Source: DATEJJ01 sp039649115
GTDB taxonomy: Bacteria; Actinomycetota; Actinomycetes; Mycobacteriales; Micromonosporaceae
Length of the DNA: 64,000 nt
Assembly: GCA_039649115.1 (NCBI GenBank)
Contig: JBBWZQ010000120.1
Location: 1 to 64,000, forward strand
Direction: 5' to 3'
The translations under genes were made by a program, and so were the position numbers. Positions 25,796 through 34,275 of the stretch are shown piece by piece. How positions within the stretch are numbered: the first letter of the stretch is position 1; each line of letters starts with the position of its first letter. The notes under the pieces are model-generated. The model worked only from the letters and a program-made list of their open reading frames with translations, had not been told where the DNA came from and did not search any database.

Positions 25796-26219
25796 GGCAA
25801 TAGGTGGCAGCATCCTTCTCATCCTGGCCGGCGTGACGGTGGCCTCGGGGCCGGGTGCCCATCCGGGTCGGGCCGACGTGCGTTACGCCGGGTTGGCACT
25901 GGCCGCGGTCGGCCTCGTCGTGCTCTGGCTGGCGATCGTCCTGCGGTACCGCCCGGTGTGGCTGCGGGAGCGCAGGCGCGCGACGTACGCGCGGGCACGC
26001 TCCGCGCGGCGCGTGGTGACCTCGACCGCGGGGCGGGCAACCCGCCGGTACCCGAGGCGGCCGGTGCCCCCGACCCCGACCCCGGTGATCGCGCCCGCGC
26101 CGGAGCAGCCCCTGGAAAGCCTCGGGCAGGTCGCCTCCCTCGTGGACCACACCCAGATCCCGGGCCAGCACGGCAAGCGGCCGCCGAGCCCGCGCGGCCG
26201 CCTCCGCTACCCGTTCTGA
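25794..26219 (+). CDS. Small membrane protein, DUF6458-like N-terminus
   Basis: This 141-residue protein begins MAIGGSILLILAGVTVASGP and has a second helix near 32-50, like the two-helix DUF6458 proteins of actinomycetes. A basic segment and a Pro-rich tail follow. AAAGGAA ends four bases ahead of ATG 25794. It converges on the MFS gene with three bases between stops. Function unknown. Confidence 0.65.
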   Translation: MAIGGSILLILAGVTVASGPGAHPGRADVRYAGLALAAVGLVVLWLAIVLRYRPVWLRERRRATYARARSARRVVTSTAGRATRRYPRRPVPPTPTPVIAPAPEQPLESLGQVASLVDHTQIPGQHGKRPPSPRGRLRYPF

Positions 26220-26222
26220 CGA

Positions 26223-27608
26223 TCATCCGGGCCGGATCACGGGCGGATCGCGGAGGAACAGCGCGCACAGCAGGCCGGCGAGCGCCACGCCCACGGCGAC
26301 CAGGATCGTGTCGTGGAATCCGGCCAGGGCGGCGGCGCTGCCCTGCCCGGTGGCCAGCCGGGCCGCCTCCCGTTGCGCGAACAGCGTCGCCAGCAGGCTC
26401 ACCCCGATGGACCCGCCGAGCCGCTGGCCCACGTTGAAGAGGGCGTTCGCGTCGGCCAGCTGGCCGGAAGACAGGCCGGCGAGCATCGGGGTCAGCAGCG
26501 GCTGGATCACCAGGCCGATACCGAGCCCGCGCCCGGCCATGATGAGCGCGGTAAGCCACAGTGGAGTGTCCACCGTGGTCAGCAACAGGAGCGCGGTGGT
26601 CACGCCGACGGCGGCGAGCCCGCCGATGACACCGGCGCGCCGCCAACCGCGATCGTCGATCCACCCACCCGCCTTTGTGGACAGTCCCATCACGATGCCC
26701 TGTGGCAGCAGCACGAGGCCGCTGGCCAGCGGCCCGTGCCGCTGGATGTTCTGCACCAGGATCGGCAGCAGGAACAGCACGCTGAACATGGCGACGGAGG
26801 TGACCACGCACAGCCACAGGGCGAGTGCCGACTGGGGACGCCGCAGCAGCCGCAGGTCGACGGCGGGGTGCGCGCGCCGGCGCGCCCACAGCCCGTACCC
26901 GATGACCAACAGCAGGCCGGCGGACCAGAACGGGCCGGACCGCGCCGACCACCAGCCGCGCGCCGGCCCTTCGCTCGCGCCGTAGAGCGCGAGCACCAGG
27001 CCGGCGGACAGCAGCGCGAGGCCGACGGCGTCGAACGGCGCGTCGCGGTCGGCCTCGTCGACGAACCCGGCGCGGCGCAGGCGGGGCACGGCCAGCAGCG
27101 CGGCGGCGCCGACGGGGAGGTTGACGAGGAAGATGACCGGCCAGCTCCAGGCGGTGATGAGCAGGCCGCCGAGGCTCGGGCCGAGTGCCGGGCCGAGGAA
27201 CAGGGCGATGCCCGCGGCCACGGGAAACTGGCGGCGGCCGACGCCGGCCTGGCCGAACAGCAGATTCATGGACAGGGGTACCAGCGGGGCGGCGGCAACG
27301 CCCTGCACCGCGCGGAACGCGATCAACTCCGCCACGGTACCGGCGAAGGCGCAGGCGGCGGAGGCGAGCGTGAAGGTGGCGAGGCTGGCCGCATAGGCGC
27401 GGATGGTGCCGAAGCGCTTGGCGAGGAAGGCGGTTGCCGGCACGGTGGCCGCCAGCGCGAGCAGGTAGCCGGAGACCGTCCACTGCACGGTGGACAGCGG
27501 GGCGTGCAGTTCCCGCCCGATGTCGGGGATGGCGACGTTGACGACGCTGCCGTCGATCATCGAGAGCAGCGACCCGGCGAGCAGGACGAACAGGACCAGC
27601 GGGGTCAT
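26223..27608 (-). CDS. MFS drug exporter (DHA2/EmrB-QacA family)
   Basis: This 461-residue protein has about 14 membrane helices. SMIDGSVVNVAIPDIGREL near the N-terminus and RAVQGVAAAPLVPLSMNLLF are DHA2 signatures; GPALGPSLGGLLI is the antiporter motif C. It probably exports a hydrophobic drug or metabolite using the proton gradient. Its ATG overlaps the TGA of the preceding TetR gene (ATGA), so the pair is co-translated and likely substrate-induced. Confidence 0.88.
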   Translation of the reverse strand: MTPLVLFVLLAGSLLSMIDGSVVNVAIPDIGRELHAPLSTVQWTVSGYLLALAATVPATAFLAKRFGTIRAYAASLATFTLASAACAFAGTVAELIAFRAVQGVAAAPLVPLSMNLLFGQAGVGRRQFPVAAGIALFLGPALGPSLGGLLITAWSWPVIFLVNLPVGAAALLAVPRLRRAGFVDEADRDAPFDAVGLALLSAGLVLALYGASEGPARGWWSARSGPFWSAGLLLVIGYGLWARRRAHPAVDLRLLRRPQSALALWLCVVTSVAMFSVLFLLPILVQNIQRHGPLASGLVLLPQGIVMGLSTKAGGWIDDRGWRRAGVIGGLAAVGVTTALLLLTTVDTPLWLTALIMAGRGLGIGLVIQPLLTPMLAGLSSGQLADANALFNVGQRLGGSIGVSLLATLFAQREAARLATGQGSAAALAGFHDTILVAVGVALAGLLCALFLRDPPVIRPG

Positions 27609-28174
27609 CGCGGACGCCTCCTGCGCCGTGCCGGCAGGGGCTTGGCCGCCGCCCGGTTGACGGACAGCAGCCGCTCGTAGAACTCGTCGTCGCGGCTCGG
27701 GTCGCCGTGTTCCAGCCAGGTGATGATGGACTGGTACGTGATGGTGACCGTCATCTCGGCGGCCCAGCGCCGCAGGGCCGGGTCCGGCTCGATGGCGCGC
27801 AGCATCTCCTGCGACACCTCGACGTACCGCCGGAAGAGATCGGTGACGTACCCGGAAAACTCCGCTTCCCGGGCGGCGTGCCGGAAGGCCAGGACGAACC
27901 CGTCCGGGTCGTCCCGGGCGGCGGCGATCAGCTCGCGCAGCGACCGGCTGCTCGGCTCGGTCGGTACCCGCTGCGCCACGCGGGCCAGGGTGCGCTCCAG
28001 CACGGCCTGGTACAGCTCGCGCTTGCCGGCGAAGTCCCGGTACAGCAACAGTTTGCTGACTCCCGCGGCGGTGGCGATGTCCGCCATGGAGGTGCCCGCG
28101 TAGCCGCCCTTGGCGAACGCGGACGCGGCCCCGTCGAGGATGCGCCGGGTCGTCTCCTCGCGCCGGCCGGCCAT
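27605..28174 (-). CDS. TetR-family regulator of the MFS exporter
   Basis: This 189-residue protein has a TetR DNA-binding domain (RRILDGAASAFAKGGYAGTS, MADIATAAGVSKLLLYRDFAGK). ATG 28174 is chosen over the GTG at 28186 because GGGAG sits five bases ahead. It is the first gene of the regulator-exporter pair, with a palindromic operator just upstream. Confidence 0.87.
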   Translation of the reverse strand: MAGRREETTRRILDGAASAFAKGGYAGTSMADIATAAGVSKLLLYRDFAGKRELYQAVLERTLARVAQRVPTEPSSRSLRELIAAARDDPDGFVLAFRHAAREAEFSGYVTDLFRRYVEVSQEMLRAIEPDPALRRWAAEMTVTITYQSIITWLEHGDPSRDDEFYERLLSVNRAAAKPLPARRRRRPR

Positions 28175-28187
28175 GTTCACTCCCACA

Positions 28188-28207
28188 GGTTTACTTTAGA
28201 GTTAACC
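28188..28207. promoter_or_regulatory. TetR operator upstream of tetR-MFS
   Basis: GGTTTACTTTAGAGTTAACC is a 20-bp inverted repeat with 8 of 10 positions matching per half. It lies 13 bp before the start codon and is AT-rich in a GC-rich background, as in GTTTAC-type TetR operators. It is the likely autoregulatory site. Confidence 0.75.
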
Positions 28208-28287
28208 CCTCGGAGTATAGGCACGGCGCCGCCGCTTGACCAGCCATCCATCGGTGACTATCGTGCAGACCGTTCCGGAAATACCTT

Positions 28288-28298
28288 CGAAACTTTCG
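28288..28298. promoter_or_regulatory. CGAAA-N-TTTCG operator upstream of GH115
   Basis: CGAAACTTTCG is a perfect 11-bp palindrome 45 bp ahead of the GH115 ATG. CGAA-N-TTCG sites are known for BxlR/XylR-type LacI regulators of xylan and xylo-oligosaccharide genes in actinomycetes, which fits the role of the downstream enzyme. Confidence 0.7.
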
Positions 28299-28343
28299 CT
28301 TTGCCGTGCCCACGCGTCCGGCCCGTCCCAGGGAGATCGCGAA

Positions 28344-31300
28344 ATGAGAAGGTCTCAGTACCTACGGATCTTGCTCTCGCTGGCGACCGTCGTCGCCGCA
28401 CCCGCATTCGTCGGGCAGGCCGCCTCCGCCCATCCGGCCGGCGCCACCACCCCGCACGAGGATCTCGCCGCGCCCGCCGTCGGCGTGGAACGCTACCTGT
28501 CCGCCACCGCCGGAGTGGGACGGTTCCCGCTGGTCGCGGCGGGGCGCGCGGCGCCTCTGGTGGTGAGCGGTGGCGACTATGCCGGTGTGGTCCGCGTCGC
28601 CGGCGACCTGCAGGCCGACATCACGCGGGTGACCGGCGTGCAGCCCGCCGTCTCGGTCGACCAGGTACCCGCCCAGCGCGACGTGGTGCTCATCGGCACG
28701 GTCGGCCGCAGCCCGCTGATCGACCGGCTGGTGGCCGCCGGGAAGCTGGATGTGTCCGGCATCGCGGGGAAGTGGGAGACCTCGCTGGAGCAGGTGGTGT
28801 CCGACCCGTTGCCAGGCGTGCGCCGCGCCTTCGTCATCGCCGGCAGCGACCAGCGGGGCACCATCTACGGCGCCTACGACGTCTCCCGGGGCATCGGCGT
28901 CTCGCCGTGGTACTGGTGGGACGACGTGCCCGCCCGCCACCAGGACGCCCTGTACGTGCTGCCCGGCCGGCACAGCCAGGGCACGCCGGCGGTGAGGTAC
29001 CGCGGCTTCTTCATCAACGACGAGAACCCGGACACCGGCACCTGGGCGCCGCAGTTCTTCGGCCCGGGCCTCGCGCCCGGCTTCCCCGGCGGCCTCAACA
29101 GCAACTACTGGGCGAAGATCTTCGAGGTCGCGCTGCGGCTGAAGGCCAACTACATCTGGCCAGCGGTGTGGGGCCGGGCCTTCGCGGAGGACGACCCGCG
29201 CAACCAGGCGACCGCCAGCCGGTTCGGCATCGTCATGGGCACCTCGCACGAAGCGCCGATGACCTGCGGCATCGAGGAGTGGAACCGGCACGCCGTCGCG
29301 GCGGTACGCGACAGCAGCGGCACCATCGTCACGCCGGGACACGACCCGTACGGCGGCACCGGCGAGTGGAGCTACCGGCGCAACCAGGCGGCGATCGAGG
29401 CGTACTGGACCAAGTGCATCAAGCGCATGGTCGACCAGGGCTCGGACATGATGGTCACCCTCGGCATGCGCGGCAACGGCGACGTGAGCCTGCCCGACGG
29501 CGACGGCATCGACCTGATGCAGACCATCCTGGCCAAGGAGCGGCAGATCATCGCCGACGTCAGCGGCAAGGACGTCACCCAGATCCCGCAGGTCTGGACG
29601 CTGTACAAGGAGGTCCAGCGGTACTGGGACAAGGGGCTGCGCGCGCCGGACGACGTGACGGTGGTGTTCACCGACGACAACTGGGGCAACGTCCGCAAGC
29701 TGCCCGACCGCACCCTGCCCCCGCGCAGCGGCGGCTACGGCCTCTACTACCACTTCGACTACGTGGGCGGCGGGCGCAACTACAAGTGGGTGGACACCGC
29801 CAACCTCGCCAACACCTGGGAGCAACTGCACAACGTGTACGCGTACGGGGACTCCCGGCTGTGGGTCGCCAACGTGGGCGACATGAAGAACGAGGAGCTG
29901 CCGCTGCAGTTCTTCCTCGACTACGCGTGGAACCCGGCCGCGCTGACGCTCGACAAGCTGCCCGCCTGGGAGCGCCGGTACGCCGCGGAGAACTTCGGCG
30001 ACCGGGTCGCCGACGGCATCGCCGACGTGCTGCACGACTACGGGACGCTGCAGTCGCGCCGCAAGCCGGAGCTGCTCAACCGGCACATCAGCGTGGACCC
30101 GAAGGGTGCGATCGTCTACGACGACCAGGGCACGCCGTTCAGCGTCACCAACTTCCGCGAGCTGGACACGGTGACCGCGCAGTGGCAACGGCTGTCGGCG
30201 CAGGCGCAGCGGATCGGCCGGGCGTTGCCGGCCGCCGCCCAGGACGCCTACTACCAGCTGGTGCTCTACCCGGTGAAGGCGACCGCCAACCTGTACGCGC
30301 TGCGGGACGCGGAGTTCACCAACATCCTGTACGCGGCGCAGGGCCGGGCGACCGCCAACGACCTGGCCGCCACGGCCGAGGCCCGGTTCGCCGACGACCA
30401 GGCCCTGTCGAACCGCTACAACACCACGCTCGCCGGTGGGAAGTGGAACAACTGGCAGCTGCAGCCGCACATCGACTACGGCGACGTGGCCCGGTACGGG
30501 CCCAACGCGCCGTGGCAGCAGCCCGAGCTGAACAACGTCGCGCTGCCCGACGTCATCTTCCCGGCGGTCAAGCGCATCGACGTACCGCCGGCGGCGGCGC
30601 TGGGCGTGGCGATCGACGGATCGGACAAGGCGTGGCCGGGCGAGCCCGCTGCCGCGGTACTGCCCGCGTTCAGCCCGTACCAGAGCCAGCCGTCCCAGTA
30701 CATCGACGTGTTCAACCGGGGCGCGACGGCATTCCGGTACCAGATCCGGCCGGCCGTGCCGTGGGTGAGCGTGTGGCCGGCCAGCGGCACCGTCGACAAG
30801 CAGGTACGCGCGAGCGTGCGGGTCGACTGGTCGCGCGCGCCGCAGGGCACGACGCAGGTACCGATCGCGGTCACCGGCGCCGGCGGCACGGTGACGGTGC
30901 AGGCGGTCGTGCAGCACCCGGCGGTAGCGCGGTCGCAGGTGAAGGGCTTCGTGGAGGCCAACGGGTACGTGGCGATGCTGGCGGACCACTTCAGCAACGC
31001 GGTGAACTCGGGCGGGGTCTGGTGGCAGCGCATCCCGGACATCACGAAGTTCGGCGCCGGCATGCTGCCCTTCCCGGTGACCTCGGCCAGCCAGACGCCG
31101 GGCGGCGGCAGCCCGCGGCTGGAGTACCGCACGACGCTGTTCTCCTCGGGGCCGGTACAGGTCTGCGCGTACGTGCAGCCGAGAAACCCGACGCTGTCCG
31201 CTGACGGGCTCCGGTACGCGGTATCGGTGGATGACGCCGCGCCGCAGGTCGTGAACATCACGACGGCCACCGGTGCCGACGACACGACGATGAACCGGCA

Positions 31301-31490
31301 GTGGGAGCGCAACACGTCCGACAACACCAACCTGACCTGCACGACCCACGTCATCGCCCAGCCCGGGGTGCACGTGGTGAAGTTCTGGATGGTCGACCCG
31401 ACGGTGATCCTGCAGCGGCTGGTGCTGAACACGGGTGGCGTGCCCGACAGCTACCTCGGCCCGCCGGAGAGCACGCGGATCGGCCGGTAA
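28344..31490 (+). CDS. Secreted GH115 xylan alpha-1,2-glucuronidase
   Basis: This 1048-residue enzyme removes (4-O-methyl)glucuronic acid side chains from intact xylan. It has a signal peptide (ending ASAHPAG), an N-terminal GH20/84-like domain, a large barrel with SPWYWWDDVPARHQ, YRGFFINDENPDTGTW, LKANYIWPAVWG, HEAPM, GMRGNGD and FTDDNWGNVRKLP, and a C-terminal domain with VKGFVEANGYVAMLADHF. These are GH115 landmarks. ATG 28344 has GGGAGA eight bases ahead; the frame is open further upstream but lacks a ribosome site. A xylan-type operator precedes it and a strong hairpin follows. Confidence 0.92.
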   Translation: MRRSQYLRILLSLATVVAAPAFVGQAASAHPAGATTPHEDLAAPAVGVERYLSATAGVGRFPLVAAGRAAPLVVSGGDYAGVVRVAGDLQADITRVTGVQPAVSVDQVPAQRDVVLIGTVGRSPLIDRLVAAGKLDVSGIAGKWETSLEQVVSDPLPGVRRAFVIAGSDQRGTIYGAYDVSRGIGVSPWYWWDDVPARHQDALYVLPGRHSQGTPAVRYRGFFINDENPDTGTWAPQFFGPGLAPGFPGGLNSNYWAKIFEVALRLKANYIWPAVWGRAFAEDDPRNQATASRFGIVMGTSHEAPMTCGIEEWNRHAVAAVRDSSGTIVTPGHDPYGGTGEWSYRRNQAAIEAYWTKCIKRMVDQGSDMMVTLGMRGNGDVSLPDGDGIDLMQTILAKERQIIADVSGKDVTQIPQVWTLYKEVQRYWDKGLRAPDDVTVVFTDDNWGNVRKLPDRTLPPRSGGYGLYYHFDYVGGGRNYKWVDTANLANTWEQLHNVYAYGDSRLWVANVGDMKNEELPLQFFLDYAWNPAALTLDKLPAWERRYAAENFGDRVADGIADVLHDYGTLQSRRKPELLNRHISVDPKGAIVYDDQGTPFSVTNFRELDTVTAQWQRLSAQAQRIGRALPAAAQDAYYQLVLYPVKATANLYALRDAEFTNILYAAQGRATANDLAATAEARFADDQALSNRYNTTLAGGKWNNWQLQPHIDYGDVARYGPNAPWQQPELNNVALPDVIFPAVKRIDVPPAAALGVAIDGSDKAWPGEPAAAVLPAFSPYQSQPSQYIDVFNRGATAFRYQIRPAVPWVSVWPASGTVDKQVRASVRVDWSRAPQGTTQVPIAVTGAGGTVTVQAVVQHPAVARSQVKGFVEANGYVAMLADHFSNAVNSGGVWWQRIPDITKFGAGMLPFPVTSASQTPGGGSPRLEYRTTLFSSGPVQVCAYVQPRNPTLSADGLRYAVSVDDAAPQVVNITTATGADDTTMNRQWERNTSDNTNLTCTTHVIAQPGVHVVKFWMVDPTVILQRLVLNTGGVPDSYLGPPESTRIGR

Positions 31491-31501
31491 CGCCGGAGAC
31501 G

Positions 31502-31538
31502 GTGGCGGCCGGCGGGTGCCCGACCCGCCGGCCGCCAC
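31502..31538 (+). terminator. Hairpin terminator after GH115
   Basis: A perfect 16-bp GC stem (GTGGCGGCCGGCGGGT and its complement) with a five-base loop lies 12 bp after the GH115 stop. It separates this gene from the cassette beginning at 31644. Confidence 0.82.
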
Positions 31539-31605
31539 GTCGTCATGCCGCCCACCGCCGACCCCACTGCGGAGAGGCGTACCTCCGACTCCACCACCCG
31601 GTCTC

Positions 31606-31611
31606 TACAAT
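31606..31611 (+). promoter_or_regulatory. Possible -10 of the phosphoribosyltransferase cassette
   Basis: TACAAT lies 33 bases before the TTG start; a weak TCCGAC (31584-31589) is 16 bp upstream. A single promoter here could serve the whole cassette to 34275. Confidence 0.4.
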
Positions 31612-31643
31612 CACGTGCGAAGCCGGAATGCGAGGAGGAGAGC

Positions 31644-32405
31644 TTGACCGACCAACAGACCGTCGGGTGGGTCGGCCCCAGCGGTCAGATGGCGGAGGAC
31701 CCCAGCGCTTTTCAGCGGACCCTGGACGAATACGGGCGGATACTCGTCCAATCCGGCGCGATGCGGGTCGCGGCGGACCTCCGCGGGCGTTTCCGTCTCC
31801 GGAACGGCGCCTACTCCTGGGTCTATCTCGACCACGGCGACCTGCTGTGCCAACCCGAGACCAACAGCGTGCTCACGAAGGTCCTGGTGTCCTACATCCG
31901 TGCGAAGTTCGATCCGCAGCACACCGTCCTCGCCAACGTCGACTCGAAGTCGAGCCCGCAGTTGACCGGCGCGATCGCATCGATCGGCAGCTACCGTCAG
32001 GTGGTCGTACTGCCCGAGGTCACATACCGGCGGGAGCGGGGAATGCGACTGCGGCTCCGGTTGCCGGCCCAGCTGACCGAGCGCGACTCCATCGTGATCG
32101 TCGATGACGTCCTCACCCCCAGCGACACCACCGGTCTGCAGGTCGCGAAGCTGGTTCGTCGGCATGTGGCGGAACGGGTCGGCGGCAAGCCGCGATCGGT
32201 CGAGGTCCACCTTGTCGTGGGGGTCGCCCGCGATCCGTCGATCGCGTGCCCGCCACTGCGACGCAACGGGATCCGGGTGCACTGGCTGAAAACACTGGAT
32301 GAGATCATTTCGGGCGCTTGGCCGGATCTGGCGGTGAGCCAGCGTGAACGCCTGCGGCTGGAGTTTCCGGCCGCGCCAACGGCGGGATCTGAACTCATCA
32401 GGTAG
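31644..32405 (+). CDS. Orotate-phosphoribosyltransferase-like protein
   Basis: This 253-residue type-I phosphoribosyltransferase has a FRLRNGAYSWVYLDHG segment (~50-65) resembling the SG-x-x-S-x-Y-x-D opening of PyrE. The PRPP loop is SIVIVDDVLTPSDTTGLQ (149-166). In normal OPRTs the DD is followed by V-x-T-T/A-G; here PSD is inserted before TTG, so the loop is longer and its activity is uncertain. The TTG start at 31644 is set by GAGGAGGAG ending three bases upstream; the in-frame ATG at 31545 lacks support. Genes to 34275 on the same strand appear to form one unit. It is not next to other pyrimidine genes. Confidence 0.75.
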   Translation: MTDQQTVGWVGPSGQMAEDPSAFQRTLDEYGRILVQSGAMRVAADLRGRFRLRNGAYSWVYLDHGDLLCQPETNSVLTKVLVSYIRAKFDPQHTVLANVDSKSSPQLTGAIASIGSYRQVVVLPEVTYRRERGMRLRLRLPAQLTERDSIVIVDDVLTPSDTTGLQVAKLVRRHVAERVGGKPRSVEVHLVVGVARDPSIACPPLRRNGIRVHWLKTLDEIISGAWPDLAVSQRERLRLEFPAAPTAGSELIR

Positions 32406-32436
32406 CTGACCTCGATGGCCTTGGTGAGGAAGGCGC

Positions 32437-32529
32437 ATGATGCCGCGCGGACTCTTCTCATCAGTAACGGCGGCGGGCATACTTGGGGTTCCGCTCGCCC
32501 TCGATGCAATCCGGGTGGTCGATCGTTGA
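32437..32529 (+). CDS. Small hydrophobic peptide between PRTase and OMP decarboxylase
   Basis: A 30-residue frame (MMPRGLFSSVTAAGILGVPL then ALDAIRVVDR) lies in the 177-bp gap between the two enzyme genes. GAGGAAGG ends three bases before the ATG, one of the better ribosome sites in the area. Residues 5-24 could span a membrane. It was found by reading the gap and is not supported by homology. Confidence 0.4.
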   Translation: MMPRGLFSSVTAAGILGVPLALDAIRVVDR

Positions 32530-32582
32530 GCCATTTGTGATCGCCGCGGGTGGTCGTGAGTATTTACCTTTGAGGAGCGGCA

Positions 32583-33461
32583 ATGCGGGCCTCGAGTGAG
32601 CGACCGGTCACTGGTCACCGGCCGGGACTTCCCATCCTGGACCTCTTCGCCGAGCGTTGGCGCCTCGGGAGATTCGTATGTGTCGGCCTGGACACCGCCT
32701 ATGAGCGACTGCCCGGCGCTGCCACGTCTGGAAGGTCGGTGGAGCAGGGCCTCGTCTGGTTCAACCAGTCCATTGTGGACGCCACCCAGTCGGTTGCCTG
32801 TGCGTTCAAACCCAACATTGCCTTCTACGAAGGCCACGGACCGGACGGCCTGCGCGCGCTGGAGCACACGGTCCGGTATATCAAGTCCGCGTATCCCGAG
32901 ATCCCGGTGATTCTGGACGCGAAGCGAGGCGACATCGGAAGCTCCAACGTCGGTTATGTGCGCGCGGCCTTCGAACGCATCAGAGCGGACGCGATAACCG
33001 TCAGCCCTTATCTTGGCAGAGAAGCGCTCGCGCCCTTCCTGGCGCGGAGTGATCGAGGTGTCTTCGTGCTTGCCAAGACCAGCAATCCGGGAGCGGGTGA
33101 GTTCCAGGACCTCAGGGTGGGCGCCGAGCAGGTTCCCCTCTACCTCGTGGTGGCTCGACAAGTGGCTACGCGGTGGAACGACAACAACAACTGTGGTGTC
33201 GTCGCGGGTGCGACGCATCCCGCGGACCTCGCGGCGATCCGTTCGGTGGTCGGGGACATGCCGATTCTCGTGCCCGGTGTCGGGGCGCAGGGGGCGGCGA
33301 TCGGTCCGGCGGTGCGAGCCGGCAGGAACAGTAGCGGCGGTGGATTGATCATCAACTCGTCCCGCGACATTCTGTACGCCTCCGGTGAAGCGGACTACGC
33401 TGTGGCCGCCGAGAGGGCTGCCCGGCGGCTGAACCACGAAATCACCGCCAATCTGATCTAG
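32583..33461 (+). CDS. pyrF: Orotidine 5'-phosphate decarboxylase
   Basis: This 292-residue protein of the actinobacterial (type 2) PyrF class converts OMP to UMP. The catalytic charge network is complete: D37 (VGLDTA), K76 (FKPN) and D112-x-K114-x-x-D117 (LDAKRGDIGSSN). PGVGAQG and INSSRDILYA provide the phosphate grip. GAGGAGCGGCA precedes ATG 32583. Codons such as ATA, CTT, TAT and AGA (for example around 32990-33025) are more frequent than in neighbours. The housekeeping pyrF normally sits with carAB/pyrBCD; none of these is here, so this is probably a second, accessory copy. That should be tested. Confidence 0.85.
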   Translation: MRASSERPVTGHRPGLPILDLFAERWRLGRFVCVGLDTAYERLPGAATSGRSVEQGLVWFNQSIVDATQSVACAFKPNIAFYEGHGPDGLRALEHTVRYIKSAYPEIPVILDAKRGDIGSSNVGYVRAAFERIRADAITVSPYLGREALAPFLARSDRGVFVLAKTSNPGAGEFQDLRVGAEQVPLYLVVARQVATRWNDNNNCGVVAGATHPADLAAIRSVVGDMPILVPGVGAQGAAIGPAVRAGRNSSGGGLIINSSRDILYASGEADYAVAAERAARRLNHEITANLI

Positions 33462-33492
33462 CCTGCCTGTTGCCAGGACGCCGAGGCATTCT

Positions 33493-34275
33493 GTGGGAGT
33501 CAGAGCGCTCTTCGAGGGCATCTTGACGAATCTCGTCGCCGCCCTCCCCCTTCTGCTGGTCGGCCTGCTGTCGGGATGGGTGAGCCGCTATGTGTTCGAG
33601 CGGCACGCCATCAGGCGGTCCCTCGGCTTCCCGCACGAGCGCATACACATCGTGCTCGCGACGCCGTTGTACATAACACCAGGGACCAACCGCCCGAAGC
33701 GGTCGCCGGGTGTGCCGATGGCCACGATCGGCACGGTGTTCGCCTACCAGCACGTCGTCAACCTCCTGCTTCGCGGGTATCCGGGCATGCGCAAGGTCAG
33801 CCTGTACTTCTCGGACGACTTTCCGCCGTCGTTCTATGAGGACAACCTCATTCTCATAGGATTCCCGCAGACCAACCGGGTGACGCGCAGCGTCATGGCG
33901 AGATTGGCGCTGCCGATCCAGTTCGATGACCACGTGCTGGTGGAACGGGAGACGAGCAGGTCGTTTTGCGCGCGTGTGGAGAGCGGATCGATCACCGAGG
34001 ACTACGGGTGCCTGGTACGGGCGAGGAATCCGTTCAACCCCCGTTCGATCGTTTACATCCTGGCGGGATCGCAAACCTACGGCATGAAAGCGGCCGCGGA
34101 GTACCTGGACTCGGTGACACGAGGGCGTGCGACGCTGCAGACCATCGCTCGGGGTGGGCGGATCCATCAGGGGGCTCGTCCGCCGCTCGGTCCCGAGTAC
34201 CAGGTCATTGTCAGGGTCCTGGTGGAGAAATACTTCACCTCGAGCCTAGAGGTTGTCGCAAGCTACGCGTTGTAG
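33493..34275 (+). CDS. Membrane-anchored protein of unknown function (cassette end)
   Basis: This 260-residue protein has one N-terminal membrane helix (about 12-30, LTNLVAALPLLLVGLLSGWVSRY) and a ~220-residue alpha/beta domain. Landmarks are RIHIVLATPLYI, EDNLILIGFPQTNRVT, DYGCLVRARNPFNPRS and IVYILAGSQTYGMKAAAEYL, a D/N-L-I-x-I-G-x-P-x-x-N plus late A-G-x-x-x-x-G arrangement. I do not know the family. The GTG start at 33493 has no strong ribosome site; TTG 33523 is an alternative. The stop lies 13 bp inside the convergent mmpL gene. It follows the OMP decarboxylase gene by 31 bp. Confidence 0.6.
   Translation: MGVRALFEGILTNLVAALPLLLVGLLSGWVSRYVFERHAIRRSLGFPHERIHIVLATPLYITPGTNRPKRSPGVPMATIGTVFAYQHVVNLLLRGYPGMRKVSLYFSDDFPPSFYEDNLILIGFPQTNRVTRSVMARLALPIQFDDHVLVERETSRSFCARVESGSITEDYGCLVRARNPFNPRSIVYILAGSQTYGMKAAAEYLDSVTRGRATLQTIARGGRIHQGARPPLGPEYQVIVRVLVEKYFTSSLEVVASYAL

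Noticed and set aside
32583..33461. Reading this gene as part of the housekeeping pyrimidine operon
   Set aside because: No carA, carB, pyrB, pyrC or pyrD is adjacent and the codon use differs from neighbours; treated as accessory, although the rest of the genome is not visible.
33502..33511. Second copy of AGAGCGCTCT
   Set aside because: It lies inside the start of the membrane protein gene, not in a promoter position, so chance is likely.
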